From the NCBI GenBank assembly GCA_016271365.2, contig CM057449.1, forward strand, positions 1,565,520,501 through 1,565,584,500: a stretch of DNA of 64,000 nucleotides, read 5' to 3'. This DNA is from Neoceratodus forsteri. Taxonomy: Eukaryota; Chordata; Ceratodontiformes; Ceratodontidae. Below, piece after piece: positions 53,100 to 63,108 of this stretch (position 1 is its first letter; the number at the start of each line of letters is the position of its first letter). The notes beneath the pieces were generated by a model that was given only the letters and a program-made list of their open reading frames with translations, searched no databases and was not told where the DNA came from. A program made the position numbers and the translations under genes.

Positions 53100-53560
53100 C
53101 GGCAGGTGGGGTGGTACCAGTAGACATACATCAGCATGTAGGGGATGGGTGTTCGTGGATTGGAGGGGTACCACTAGACACCAGGGCATATATTAGCATG
53201 TAGAGGACAGGCATTCGTGGGTGTGGGGGCATAGCTAGCCACCAAGGACTCTTGCAGGCACCAGGATGGGTGATTGGAGGGCGAGGGTTGCCACTGGACA
53301 CCAGGGACATGGGATTATGTACGGCACGGGGAATTGGTGGGTGGGGGGTGCCACTACACATCAGGGTTCATACTATAGGCACTGGGATGGGTGCTTAGAG
53401 TATCTGGGGTGCCACTAGACACCAGGGCAACTGTGGAACAAACTAGGACAGGTGTTCAGGGGGTGTCGGGTGCCACTAGACACTAGAGCAACCTTGGACC
53501 AGAATGGGACAGGTGTTCGGGGATGGGAGGTGCCACTAGACACTAGGGCATCCACTGTTG
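53100..53560 (-). repeat. Tandem repeat arm of foldback B, right
   Basis: GTGCCACTAGACA-like landmarks near 53170, 53288, 53349, 53410, 53470 and 53530, about 60 bp apart with some diverged units between. Same unit as the left arm but inverted. Confidence 0.8.
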
Positions 53561-53880
53561 CACAGGGATGGGGGTTCAGAGGGTTGAGGGTGGGCAGCTG
53601 CAGGACAGCCGTCCCGCAACCAGAACTTTGCACTCAGTTAAGACAAGGTTTGCAAAGGCAGTAAATAGTGCCCCTTTGGGTGCCATTTACCACCAGCACA
53701 AACCTCTGAAATTGCAGCTGCACCTGTATGTGGGTGGACCCCTCATTTGCATGGGTGCAGCATTAAGTTAGTGCTTGGGTTGTAACAGGTTCTGCTTGCA
53801 CTACTGAACCGGGTGCAAAAGTCAGTTAGTGCAGGCAAGCACCCCTTTGCACCCATGCTAACTTTTTAATATCTGGGCTT

Positions 53881-54463
53881 TGGTGTCAGATGCAGTCTCT
53901 GGTTTCTTTCACTTGTACTCCCCAGAGTGTTTTAGAGTACCTTCTCTTCCTGTCCCAAGCAGGTCTTTAGTACTCCTCTATGAAAGTGCCTCTGTTGGCT
54001 CTTTAGGTCTAACATTTACCAATAGGTGGCAAATTTGTGGCTCAAGTGGAGGTTTCTTGCAGGTGTTGAATGGCACATAAATCCCCTCAGTCTGTTAGCC
54101 AGTTTCAGCATTAGACTGGAACTGGTTCTGGAGTTCTTGACTTTGGCTCCATTCAAACCTGCTGCCTCATGCGACCTCAGATTTCTGTCCTGAAAAAAAC
54201 GTTTCTTGTAGCAATCACCTCTACATGCCAGTTAACCAAGCTTCAGATTCTGGTGGTTGATCCAGATAGGGTAGCCCTTAGAACTCATCCAAAGTTTTTG
54301 ACTAAGGTGGTGTCTGAATCCACTTTAAATCAGTCCATCAACCTGCCTATCTTCTTTCCAAACCTGCAGAAATGGGGGAAAGTGCTCCTGTGTTCCCTGG
54401 ACATCCATAGGGCACACCCACTTTATCTTGCCCAAACAAAGGATGTTTGTCACTTCCCTTAGC
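53881..54463 (+). pseudogene. DIRS-4 recombinase, C-terminal part
   Basis: Starts with CQMQSLVSFTCTPQSVLEYL in frame with the sequence left at 51980. After shifts the 54169-54462 frame reads KKTFLVAITSTCQLTKLQIL, where TSARR-x-S-E-L-Q-A-L is expected, so the box I Arg is lost. LRTHPKFLTKVVSESTLNQS and LCSLDIHRAH follow. It stops at CHFP; the H-x-x-R and Tyr regions are absent. Confidence 0.75.
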
Positions 54464-54480
54464 CATTTGTGTATGCTGGT

Positions 54481-56498
54481 ATCTAAGCAGTATTTCTCCA
54501 GACGGATGTCCTCCTGTATACTACCGTTTTACCAGAAGGCTGTTAAAGAGCTTCAGGGTTCCTCACTACTTGGGAATACAGGATACTGGCTGTAGTAATC
54601 TGGGCCAATGATGCATTATTTCTTGGACCTCCGCTATGTTTTTTGTATGTATATAAGTGTTTTTTAAATAAAGCATAAATCACAGATATCAAAACAGTGA
54701 TTGCAGTGTAGTAAAGGGTGAAGGTAAAAGACCATTTTGGAAAATTTATGAAAAACAGGGTAATGGCCAAAAATAGAGGGTGGTGGCAAAAAATATAGGG
54801 TTGTGGTAAACAAAATAATAGGATGGTGGTCCTTCAGGCTAAAATAAAGACGGAGGAACACTGAGCTTTCTGGTACAGTTGTGGGGAATGCTACGAGGGG
54901 CATGGCGGCCCCATGACTTGTTTCAGGCCTGCCTCAGCATCTGAAATCTGTTCTGCCACTACCTGGTGTAAGAGCCGTACGTTCAATAAACATTACAGTC
55001 TGGATATGAGCTCTCACAGGAGGGCAGATTTTAGCCGGGATGTGCTGTAAGGCTTGCTCTCTTAGGGGCCACTGTCCTCCTCTGCTCTGTACTGCTTTTG
55101 GTGTTGGGGGGTGGGGTGTAATACTTTGTACTTTTCCAGTGTGTGTGTTGCTCTAGAGAGGAGATAGGTTTGTTACATATCATTAACAGTAGACCCTCAA
55201 AAGAACGTTCTCCATAGAGTTGTGCATAACTTTCCTCCCTCCTCTAGCACGGATGACTGCTGTGTTTATTACAGGCAACTATGTGGTTTGCCTTTTAGTT
55301 GCCCACTTTGTTTGCATGGGGAGTCTCGAGTGATCTTCTTCCTCTTCTTCTGTATGATTGACCTTACTTGGGTAACTTGTTCCTGTCAGTTGGTAAATGT
55401 TGGAACTCTGTTTATTGACAGCGGGATCTGAAGTAGACGGGGCCACCCACGTGATAGGCACTGCTGATGCATCTGCATTGTACCTGAAGCTTATGGTGAT
55501 GTGCTCATCCCCAGCTCTGAAAAGCCTCTTGTGATGTCCGGATACTGCCGTGTTACAGTCCAGTGCCAGTGGCATTAAGAGAAAAGTCTGTCAAAGATCT
55601 ACCACTAATGGTAAGTAATAAACCAGTATCTGCTAGGATGTGCATGGATGACAGTGCCTTCCCTAGTTATACCATTAACAGACAGGAGAGGAACAAACAC
55701 GGGGGTGGGGGTCTCTTCTGTGTTAAATTTTTGCTCATTTATTAAGTGTCCATCCCCAAATCCTACAAACTCCTTATAGGTCAAATGTTCTGTTCCTCAT
55801 CTCCATTCCTTATCACTTGTAGCTATAGGAATATACTGCGCTCCTAATGTAATTAATTTTTTTTTTTTTTACCATTATGTGGGCTTGGTCATCCGTCCCA
55901 TTTTCTGCCAGGCCTGGGGGAGTATAGGAACATTGGCATAGTCACAGTGTACAAAGCAGCAGTGCTTTATTACACAAATTATACAGTCACAGTGTACAAA
56001 ATAGCAGTGCTTTATTACACAGACACATTATAGTCAGTCACAGTGTACTAAGTATCAGAGCATTGTTAATATACAGTTAGATACATCACCCAGAAATTTT
56101 AGAAGCTCGTAGGTTCACAGATCATTATTTGGACAGTTAGAAATTCAGAGTGATTGCAGGATTATTTAAGATTCTTGGGCCATAGCTTGGAACAGGAAGG
56201 AGCCCCACTCCCACTCACTTTTGTCTTTCAAAGTTTTGTTTGCCCTGTTTATGCTTCTTTTACTTACAGAAGGTATCTGTTGAGAGGCTTGCAGTTTACT
56301 CATTAGGTCAAGGTGCTATTGGGTATAACCTATTCTATAAAAGGTTGAAACTGTGTTTTGTAGCCACTAGCCAGCAGGACTAGTAATTGGACGAATCCAC
56401 TGCCCCACATACTTTTCCGCTGGCCCAGCATGTATACTGATTGATTTGTTACCTTCTTCAGTACAAACCCGCAGGTCTAGGTAAAGGAAAATCTTACT
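54481..56498. other. Unassigned sequence with short tandem repeats
   Basis: No gene is supported. A 45-51 bp repeat starting AGTCACAGTGTAC occurs at 55940, 55985 and 56036. A T-run lies at about 55857-55870. Near 54700-54830 there are loosely repeated GGTGGTGGCAAAAAATA-like motifs. Confidence 0.5.
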
Positions 56499-56714
56499 AG
56501 TCTCGCTGATATTTTTTTTGCAGGACAATAGTAAGTCGCTTCAACTCATTGGGTTTATTATAACAGCTTTCAATTCAGGGTCTCAGTGGGATTAAGACTA
56601 AGTGTGTAACAACCTTCAAGGTATTTGAAGGTTGTTACACATTCAGTCTTAATCCCACTGAGACCCTGAATTGAAAGCTGTTATTGTCCTGCAAAAAAAA
56701 ATATCAGCAAGACT
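56499..56714. mobile_element. Long near-perfect hairpin element
   Basis: The left arm from 56499 (AGTCTCGCTGATATTTTTTT) pairs with the right arm ending at 56714. Pairing continues through GCAGGACAATA, ACAGCTTTCAATTCAGGGTC, TCAGTGGGATTAAGACT and GTGTAACAACCTTCAA to a loop at about 56621-56624. The left arm carries about 32 extra bases (56530-56561) flanked by ATA that the right arm lacks. Few mismatches suggest a young foldback MITE. No coding capacity. Confidence 0.75.
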
Positions 56715-57084
56715 CATTAACATTCCAAAAACTGGATTCCAGAGCATCCCATTCATTATCGCAAAAGATAGTTGCATGAAACCAGATTCTTTGCCCTTTG
56801 ACTTCATCTGTTCTTGTTGCCTTTTCTGCCCTGAATTCTTAGTCCTCAGCCTTTGTTAGCAACATAATTTCTATGGCAACAGGCTGTGATGTCATAAGCA
56901 GAGGACTGTGACATCATGGCTGCAATAAGTAATGTGAACAGATGAATGCTAATGAAGAAAGAATTTGTTTTTAATGAAAATGCCAATGGCTATAAAACAT
57001 AAAAGAACCTGAAATTAAAATTTTAGGACAGTGTTGCATAATAGGGTTGTTCTGGTAGGTTAATGTGAATTTTTGGGGCAGAAA

Positions 57085-57132
57085 AAATAGGTTACTCACC
57101 TGTAACAGTAGTTCTAGGAGTGGAATATGTTG
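57085..57132 (-). repeat. Outer end of the DIRS-5 right terminal repeat
   Basis: AGGTTACTCACCTGTAACAG followed by TAGTTCTAGGAGTGGAATAT matches the outermost right end of DIRS-2 in inverted orientation. It stops at ATGTTG (57132). The continuation, TTCATCCACAC, is found at 63109 on the far side of DIRS-6. Confidence 0.8.
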
Positions 57133-57315
57133 ATCTTACTTCGAGTGGGAGCTCTTGCAGCAGACTATAACAATTAGGACTATGCCGCAGGCACTACTAC
57201 CCTCCGCAAAACTTTCCAGCCAGCAGTGTAGAGCAGGGACCCGCCCTCAACGTCGGCCTCACCCCGACGTCAGCCCTCGTAAAAAAGGGGGCAGTCCCAG
57301 CTCCACCTCAGTTCT
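57133..57315 (+). repeat. DIRS-6 left inverted terminal repeat
   Basis: Begins ATCTTACTTCGAGTGGGAGC. About 180 bp match the complement of 62889-63108, including TCCTAATTGTTATAG, GGCTGACGTCGGGG and CTGAGGTGGAGCTGG on the right-hand copy. Confidence 0.85.
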
Positions 57316-57324
57316 TTTCCTGCC

Positions 57325-59525
57325 ATGTCCCGTGCACGTGAGAAGAAGTCTTCATTTCCAGCTTGCCAGAAACAGCTAAATGACTGTATTTCAACCCGTT
57401 TTTGTACCATTTTCGACATTTTTTCTAAGTTCTCGATGGATGTCTTCGCCGTCGTCTGTCTCTCCAGAGCCACACCAGAACAAGTGCGACTGCGGGAGGC
57501 AGATCCGTGCTAAGGACAGGCACAAGTGCTGCATCTTTTGCCTCGGGTCAGACCACGACATCGCGACCTGCTCAGCCTGCCAGGCGTTCACCAGCTGGAC
57601 CCGGATCCGACATCTCAAGGCCCTGAAGGCATTCCTTTTAGAAAAGAAGATGGATCTGCACTCCTCGGAGGGGAAGCACAAGGAGAAGACCAAGCACCAC
57701 GGGAAGGACCATAGTCGGTCCCGGTCGCGGGCCCATTCTCGCTCTCGCTCGCAGCCTTCTCCTAAGAAGGCCAGTGTTTCCAGGCTGAGGCAAGCATCGA
57801 AATCTTCTAAGGCCAAAGGCAGCCCATCGGAAAGCTGGCCAAACCTAAGGTAACCCGCTAAGGGATTACCACCAAGCCAGAGGTAAATGCTTTGGCCTCC
57901 CTCCCAAGGCACTGGCGCTGCCTGCCAAAGGCACGCCCCGGAGCCGGGCGGGCTCTCCGCACTTCGGCGGTGACCCTCGCCGCCGGTCCCACCACCGACG
58001 CCAGTTGATGGGGCAAAGGGTGCAGGCGCGGCCACGGAAGAGCCGACATCCCTGTCTCCCAAGTCCTTCTCCCCCCAGACTCGCAAGAGGGCTCTCCTTC
58101 GTGGGCCAACGTCCCGGATACTCCCTTTCCTGGCCGTGCTGCTGAGATTTTCTCGAAGGACGAGCTGCAGGAGTTGTTCTCCTTTTGGTGGGGAGAGGTC
58201 CAGAAGCGGACCCCACCCCCCCCGTCGCCGTCCCAGACACCGGTACTGGACCTGGTGGGCAAACCACTGCCTGGAGGTGAGCCTTCCCCAAGGAAGTCCC
58301 CAGAGCGGCCACCTACACCTCCATCCAGGGCTCGTTCCTGCTCCCTGTCCAAAGACCACCGTCGACTCTCCAAAGACTCTGGAGACCGTCGCCAGTCCAG
58401 GTCTCACACTCGCAGCCCTTCTCGATCTCCTAGACGAGAGCGCTCCCGACGTCAGTCCTCTGACTGATGTCGGTCTTTGCTCCATCGCCGGTCTTGGGAC
58501 CGGAGCCGTTCTTCGGACCGACATCAGTCCCCAGCTACCGACAACAGAGGGAGTCTGGTCATAAGGAGAGATCTGACTATTCCAGACCTAATAGTCGCTC
58601 TCCCCCTTCTTCATCGACATCTTTTTCCTCTCTCGACTTGGAGCGGTCCCCGGGAGAGAAGGACCAGCCTCACTCACCTCCAGAGGATCCGACCTTTATG
58701 GACGTCATGAGGCATATCCAGGCCTCCAATGAGTGGGAAACAGAGGATCTGGATCTGGAACACCGAAGGTTGGCCAAATACCTGAGGCAAAAGGAGCCAA
58801 AACCATTGGTGGTCCATCCTTTAGTGGACACTTTCCAGAACCTGACTTGGACTACCTGGAAGTGTCCGGCTTCCATCCCGGCTGTTCCCAAAAAATCGGA
58901 CAGGCTGTATAAGGCCCCGAGGGCAGAAGTCTTTTTAGCAGAGAACCCTCAGGCGGACTCTTCAGTCGTCATGGCTGCCCATGACAAGTCCAGGCAGCTG
59001 AAGCACCTTAGCTTACAGCCTCTGGATCTGGAGTCTCGGTATTTGGACCAGGTGGGCAAGAAAGTTTACTCTGCCTCCACCTCCTCCATCTGGTCCCTTA
59101 ACTTCCTGACGCATATGGTCCAGTACCAGAATGCGCAGTGGTAGAGGGGACAAGAGCTACTGAGAGCCATGCCAGATTCCGAGCAGAAGACGGAACTTCT
59201 AGACATTGTTAAATCGGGTTCCGACGTAGGTTCTCATGTCCTGAGAGCCTCGTACGGCACTGCAGATATGGCAGCCAGGGCAGCTGCTTCCGGGGTGTGC
59301 CTTCAGCGCCACGCCTGGTTAAGAGTTTCGGGTTTTCACCAGGATCTGCCGTCCAGTATCAGGGATTTGCCATTCCAGGGTACCGTGTTGTTTGGGCAAG
59401 AGACAGAAGCTTTGATTTCTTGTCTCCAGGAGTTGGGCAAGTCCATCTGGTCGGTCCGCCAAATGTACCGTGGTGACCAGCGACGGCAACAGAAACGGCC
59501 ATTTCGCAAGCCCTCAGGTGGTTAA
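57325..59525 (+). pseudogene. DIRS-6 gag-like ORF1
   Basis: N-terminal frame 57380-57853 carries a Cys/His cluster (CDCGRQIRAKDRHKCCIFCL, then HDIATCSACQAF) that could bind zinc. A basic Ser/Arg repeat tract (DHSRSRSRAHSRSRSQ) follows. A second tract (SRSPRRERSRRQSSD) lies in the 58174-58467 frame. The conserved core follows in 58467-59144 (LDQVGKKVYSASTSSIWSLN). After a stop the last frame, 59169-59525, reads TADMAARAAASGVCLQRHAW and VLFGQETEAL. The probable role is packaging element RNA. Frameshifts near 57860 and 58467 and the stop near 59142 break it. A 377-codon antisense frame (57391-58524) is a shadow. Confidence 0.8.
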
Positions 59526-59639
59526 GGTGGACAAGCCAGTGGTAATCAGCAGGCTCAGAGAGACGGCTTTCGTGGGAAAGCCAGTAACCAGCAACCTGGA
59601 GGCACTCCTAACCATAGGCCCAAGTCCTCCCAGGCCTCT

Positions 59640-61584
59640 CTGCCTATGCCTGGCTCAGCCCAATGACACCCTTCCGTCCCCCTCCTTCCAAAGGAAGACT
59701 CTGGGGTGACGGTCGAGGGGCGCTTCTCCCTTCATCTCGAGGGTGGAGTTCGATAACTGCAGACCAATGGGTCCTGGACATTATCAGGAGAGGGCACACG
59801 CTAGAGTTCATGGAGTTCCCTCCAAATACTCCACCAAAGTACTCCTGATATCCTCTTTCTCACATCCCACTGATAGAAGGAGAAATTCGGACCCTCTTGC
59901 AAAAAAAGGCAATAGAGCGAGTCCCCTTGCATCAGCGGGGAAAGGGGTTTTATACCCACTTCTTCCTGGTCCTAAAAAAGACGCAGGATCTTCGTCCCAT
60001 TCTGGACCTCAGCTCTCTCAATCTTTTTATAGAGTACAAAAGGTTCAGGGTGGTGACCCTTCCAGGGCTACTCCCCCTGCTGCACCAAGGAGACTGGCTC
60101 TGCTCCCTAGACATGCAAGATGCATACTGTATATGCATATCGGGGTCTTCCCTCCCCACCAGAAGTTTCTGAGGTTCCACTTCCAAGGGGAGCACTAACA
60201 ATTCCGAGTTCTTCCTTTCGGTCTCTCCTCCACTCTGCAAGTCTTTACCAAATGCTTGGCAGTGGTGGCTGCAGCTCTAAGGTGCATGGGGCACTACGTT
60301 TTCCCTTACCTCGACGATTGGCTGCTTACAGCCCCATCCTGGTCAAGCTTACTCCACGCCCTCGGAGACACCTATACTCTGTTCCGAAAGTTGGGGATCA
60401 CCCTGAACCTTCAGAAATCATCTCCCGAGCCCAGTTAATGACTCATCTTCATTGTAGCAGTTCTGGATTCTATCCAGGGCATGGCTTTCCTACCCCCAGA
60501 CAGGGACAATTGCCTGCAAGAGATTGCTGAATGGATCTCAGTAACTCCTCAAGTTCCAGCATGGAACTTCCTCAGGCTACTGGGCACATGGCAGCGGCCA
60601 TTCCAATCACTTCTCTGGCCTGCCTCCACATGCGGGTCCCACAGTGGATGCTTAGGGTACAGTGGGACCAGGGCTACGACGATCTAGACTTTCTGGTCAG
60701 GATCACCAAGCCAGTCAAGAGAACTTTGCTTTGGTGGATGGACCCCCGGAATTTGGAGAAAGGGGGCAGGTTTCATCCAGAGCCACCAGGTCAGACTCTT
60801 TTGACAGATGCATCGGATCTGGGATGGGGAGCGCACCTGGGTGCTCATCAAATGCAAGGGGTTTGGACACCTGAGGAGCGATCTCTCCATATCAGTGTAT
60901 TGGAGATGCGAGCGGTTCTGTATGCCTTACAGGCCTTTCAAGAGGACCTGGTGCCGGGCTGTCTTCTAATTCCAACAGACAATATGGCGGTCGTCTTCTA
61001 CATCAACAAGCAAGAGGGTACTCATTCGTATCCCCTTTGCAGGGAGGCAATGAGAGTCTGGCACTGGGCACTGGAGCAGCACATTCTGCTGTCTGCAGTG
61101 CATGTTCCTGGCGTCCTGAACAATCTGGCTGACAGCTTAAGCCGGTCTCGTTCCAGAATGCATGAGTGGGAGCTGTTACAGTCTGTAGCAGATCAGCTCT
61201 TCGACAAGTGGAGTCATCCAGAGCTGGACCTCTTTGCATCACCACGCAACACCAAACTGCTAATTTTTGCTCGTGAGAGCACGCGCCTGGAGTTTTCTGG
61301 CCAGACGCGTTATCCCTTTGCTGGGCAGGGAGGTTTCTCTATGCTTTCCCACCCTTCCCTCTCATTCAGAGAGTCCTGCTGAAGTTACAGGCAGAAGGGG
61401 CTCGTATGATTCTAGTAGCCCCCAGATGGCCTCGGCAGATTTGGTTCCCACTCCTGCAGCGGTTATCCACAGAACCTCCAACTCCGCTGCCCATATGCTC
61501 GCAGTTGCTGTCCCAGGAACAGGGGTAGTGGTCCATCCGGATCTTCGTTCCTTACATCTGCATGCTTGGCTCCTGCAGACGTAG
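59640..61584 (+). pseudogene. DIRS-6 reverse transcriptase and RNase H
   Basis: RT starts near 59730 (a W-S-S-I-T-A-D-Q-W-V-L block). The 59897-60172 frame has RGKGFYTHFFLVLKK, RPILDLSSLNLFIEYKRF and CSLDMQDAYCICI (first catalytic Asp). A shift near 60165 moves to 60256-60438, with HYVFPYLDDWLLTAPSW (YLDD intact). RNase H, open in 60531-61382, contains LLTDASDLGWGAHLG, LEMRAVLYALQAF, IPTDNMAVVFYINKQEG and VHVPGVLNNLADSLSRS, the expected D-E-D-D series. The tail in 61267-61584 overlaps the YR start slightly. Three or so frameshifts prevent expression as one protein. Confidence 0.85.
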
Positions 61585-62614
61585 CTCAGCAGAGATACGG
61601 GGTTTCCCCGGAGGTGGCGGCAGTCCTAGTGTCAGTAAGGAAGCCCTCCACCCGCTCTGCCTATGCTATGAAATGGAAGCGGTTTTGTTTATGGGCCTCG
61701 TCACAGCATTTGGACCCCATCACCTGTCCAGTGAACTCAGCGTTACAGTACCTCCTCTCCTTGTACCAACATGGCCTGAGTTACTCCTCTATTAAGGTGC
61801 ACATGTGGGCTGTCTCCGCCTATCATGCTCTGATTGGAGACAAGGCGCTAGCACAGTTGGATGTAGCCCGCACCTTTCTGAGAGGAATTTTGCATATGAG
61901 ACCTCCCATTAGGGATCCTATCCCAACCTGGGATCTCCTTTTTGTGTTGGAGAAGCTACCCTCCCTCCCTTTGAGCTGGCATTGGATTGTGAGCAGCGTT
62001 ATCTTTCCTGGAAGGTGTGTTTTTTGGTTGCTATTTCCTCAGCTCGAAGAGTTTCTGAGCTGCAGGCTCTGATATGTAAAGAGCCGTATTTGGTTTTCCA
62101 CAGGGAAACGGTTTCCCTTAGAACAAATCCTAGGTTTCTTCCGAAAGTGGTCTCGGAGTTGACCCTCAACCAGTCGGTTGACGTTCAAGTCTATTTTCCT
62201 TCCCCATCTAATAGAGGGGAAGCTCTCCTTCACACATTGGATGTCCACAGGACTTTGAGGTATTACCTCAAAAGGACGGCTACGCACCATCAGTCGGAGC
62301 AACTCTTTGTGGCCTTTGCACCACAATGCTTGGGCAAACCAGTGACCAAGCAGGCGATTTCAAAGTGGATCGTCCACTGCGTATCCTTCTACTATGGAAA
62401 GCACAGTGAACCCCTACCGGGTCCGATCAGGGGTCACTTCACCAGGGGAGTGTCTGCTTCTTTTGCTGCCCTGAGAAATGTCTCTATAAGGGACATATGT
62501 GCAGCCGCTACCTGGTATTCGGTGCATACCTTTGTCAAGCATTACAGCTTGGATATCGTCTCCAGATGCCGTGCCGGTTTTGGTCTGGCTGTTTTGCAGA
62601 GATTTTTGTCCTAG
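61566..62614 (+). pseudogene. DIRS-6 tyrosine recombinase
   Basis: Frame 61566-62072 has VRKPSTRSAYAMKWKRFCLW and IKVHMWAVSAYHALIG (core-binding domain), then shifts near 61985. Frame 61982-62614 has LSWKVCFLVAISSARRVSEL (box I Arg), HRETVSLRTNPRFLPKVVSE, LDVHRTLRYYLKR, RGHFTRGVSASFAALRN (H-x-x-R intact), ICAAATWYSVHTF and KHYSLD (nucleophile Tyr context). Apart from one frameshift the enzyme appears complete, the best-preserved catalytic set among the six DIRS copies. Confidence 0.9.
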
Positions 62615-62684
62615 GCCTCTGGAGTCAGTATATTCCACCTCCCGGGGTCGACTACCTCTTCGGCGTGGGACTGCTTGGTGTTCT

Positions 62685-62784
62685 GTCCTAATTGTTATAG
62701 CCTGCTGCAAGAGCTCCCTCAAAAGTAAGACAGTACAGTTACGTAGAACTTACCATAACAGTAGATCTCTAGGAGCCTGCAGCA
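62685..62784 (+). repeat. DIRS-6 internal complementary region
   Basis: TCCTAATTGTTATAGCCTGC through AAAAGTAAG complements the outer left repeat (57133-57180). The following AGTACAGTTACGTAGAACTT through the CTAGGAGCC block complements the outer right repeat (about 63055-63108). The two pieces abut near 62727, matching the arrangement in DIRS-2. Confidence 0.8.
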
Positions 62785-62888
62785 GGCATGCTACTTTCCC
62801 ACCCCCTTCCCCTCGAGGTGTGCAGATCTTCATCTACATCTTCATTGAGTGCTTCGTCTCCTTCTCTTGTCAGGGCTTGTTCGCGGGC

Positions 62889-63108
62889 CTTGGCAGGGGA
62901 GCTGAGGTGGAGCTGGATCCACCCTCTTTTGTACCAGGGCTGACGTTGGGGCGGGGCCGACATCAGGGGCGGTCCCTGCTATATACTGCTGGCTGAAAAG
63001 TTTTCCAGAGGGTCCTAGTGCCTGCGGCAAAGTCCTAATTGTTATAGCCTGCTGAAAGAGCTCCTCTCAAAGATCTACTGTTACGGTAGGTTCTTGGGTA
63101 ACTGTACT
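62889..63108 (+). repeat. DIRS-6 right inverted terminal repeat
   Basis: Inverted match to 57133-57315, with extra outer sequence (AGATCTACTGTTACGGTAGG to GTAACTGTACT) absent from the left repeat. The longer right repeat is also seen in DIRS-2. Confidence 0.85.

Larger units (their letters stand above)
51981..53880. mobile_element. Giant foldback element B with minisatellite arms
   Basis: About 1.9 kb with terminal GGGGCTAGGTATTCAAAAAG facing the inverted AAGCCCAGATATTAAAAAG. The left arm (52280-52560) has at least five units of about 60 bp with a CTAGTGGCACC core. The right arm (53100-53560) has about eight units in opposite orientation with a GGTGCCACTAGACAC core. The termini resemble those of foldback A (11872-13703), and the arm units also share a CCTGGTG-AGTG theme. 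No transposase is visible. The flanking DIRS-4 recombinase reads across it, with an apparent TGG shared at the joint. Confidence 0.7.
45037..54480 (+). mobile_element. DIRS-4: decayed DIRS-like element with two inserts
   Basis: DIRS parts occur in the correct order on one strand: gag end (45037-45540), RT (45540-46346), RNase H (50939-51640), YR (51640-51980 and 53881-54463). A LINE (46347-50932) and a foldback element (51981-53880) fill the gaps. No terminal repeats are recognisable. Stops and shifts are denser than in the other DIRS copies, so this is probably the oldest. It differs in sequence from the other three families. Confidence 0.75.
57133..63108 (+). mobile_element. DIRS-6: full-length DIRS-like element
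   Basis: A complete 5.98 kb DIRS element with left repeat, gag-like ORF1, RT, RNase H, YR, internal complementary region and right repeat. It sits inside the terminal repeat of DIRS-5, with no target-site duplication. The flanks ATGTTG (ending 57132) and TTCATCC (starting 63109) rejoin to the sequence seen in DIRS-2. ORFs have a few frameshifts but all domains and most catalytic residues are present, so it is among the youngest copies. Its terminal repeats differ from those of the other families. Confidence 0.9.

Noticed and set aside
57391..58524. 377-codon open frame on the minus strand
   Set aside because: It lies antisense to the DIRS-6 ORF1 Cys cluster and RS tract in GC-rich DNA; its translation is Arg/Gly/Pro-rich without motifs. 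The sense frames match other DIRS copies, so this is a shadow.
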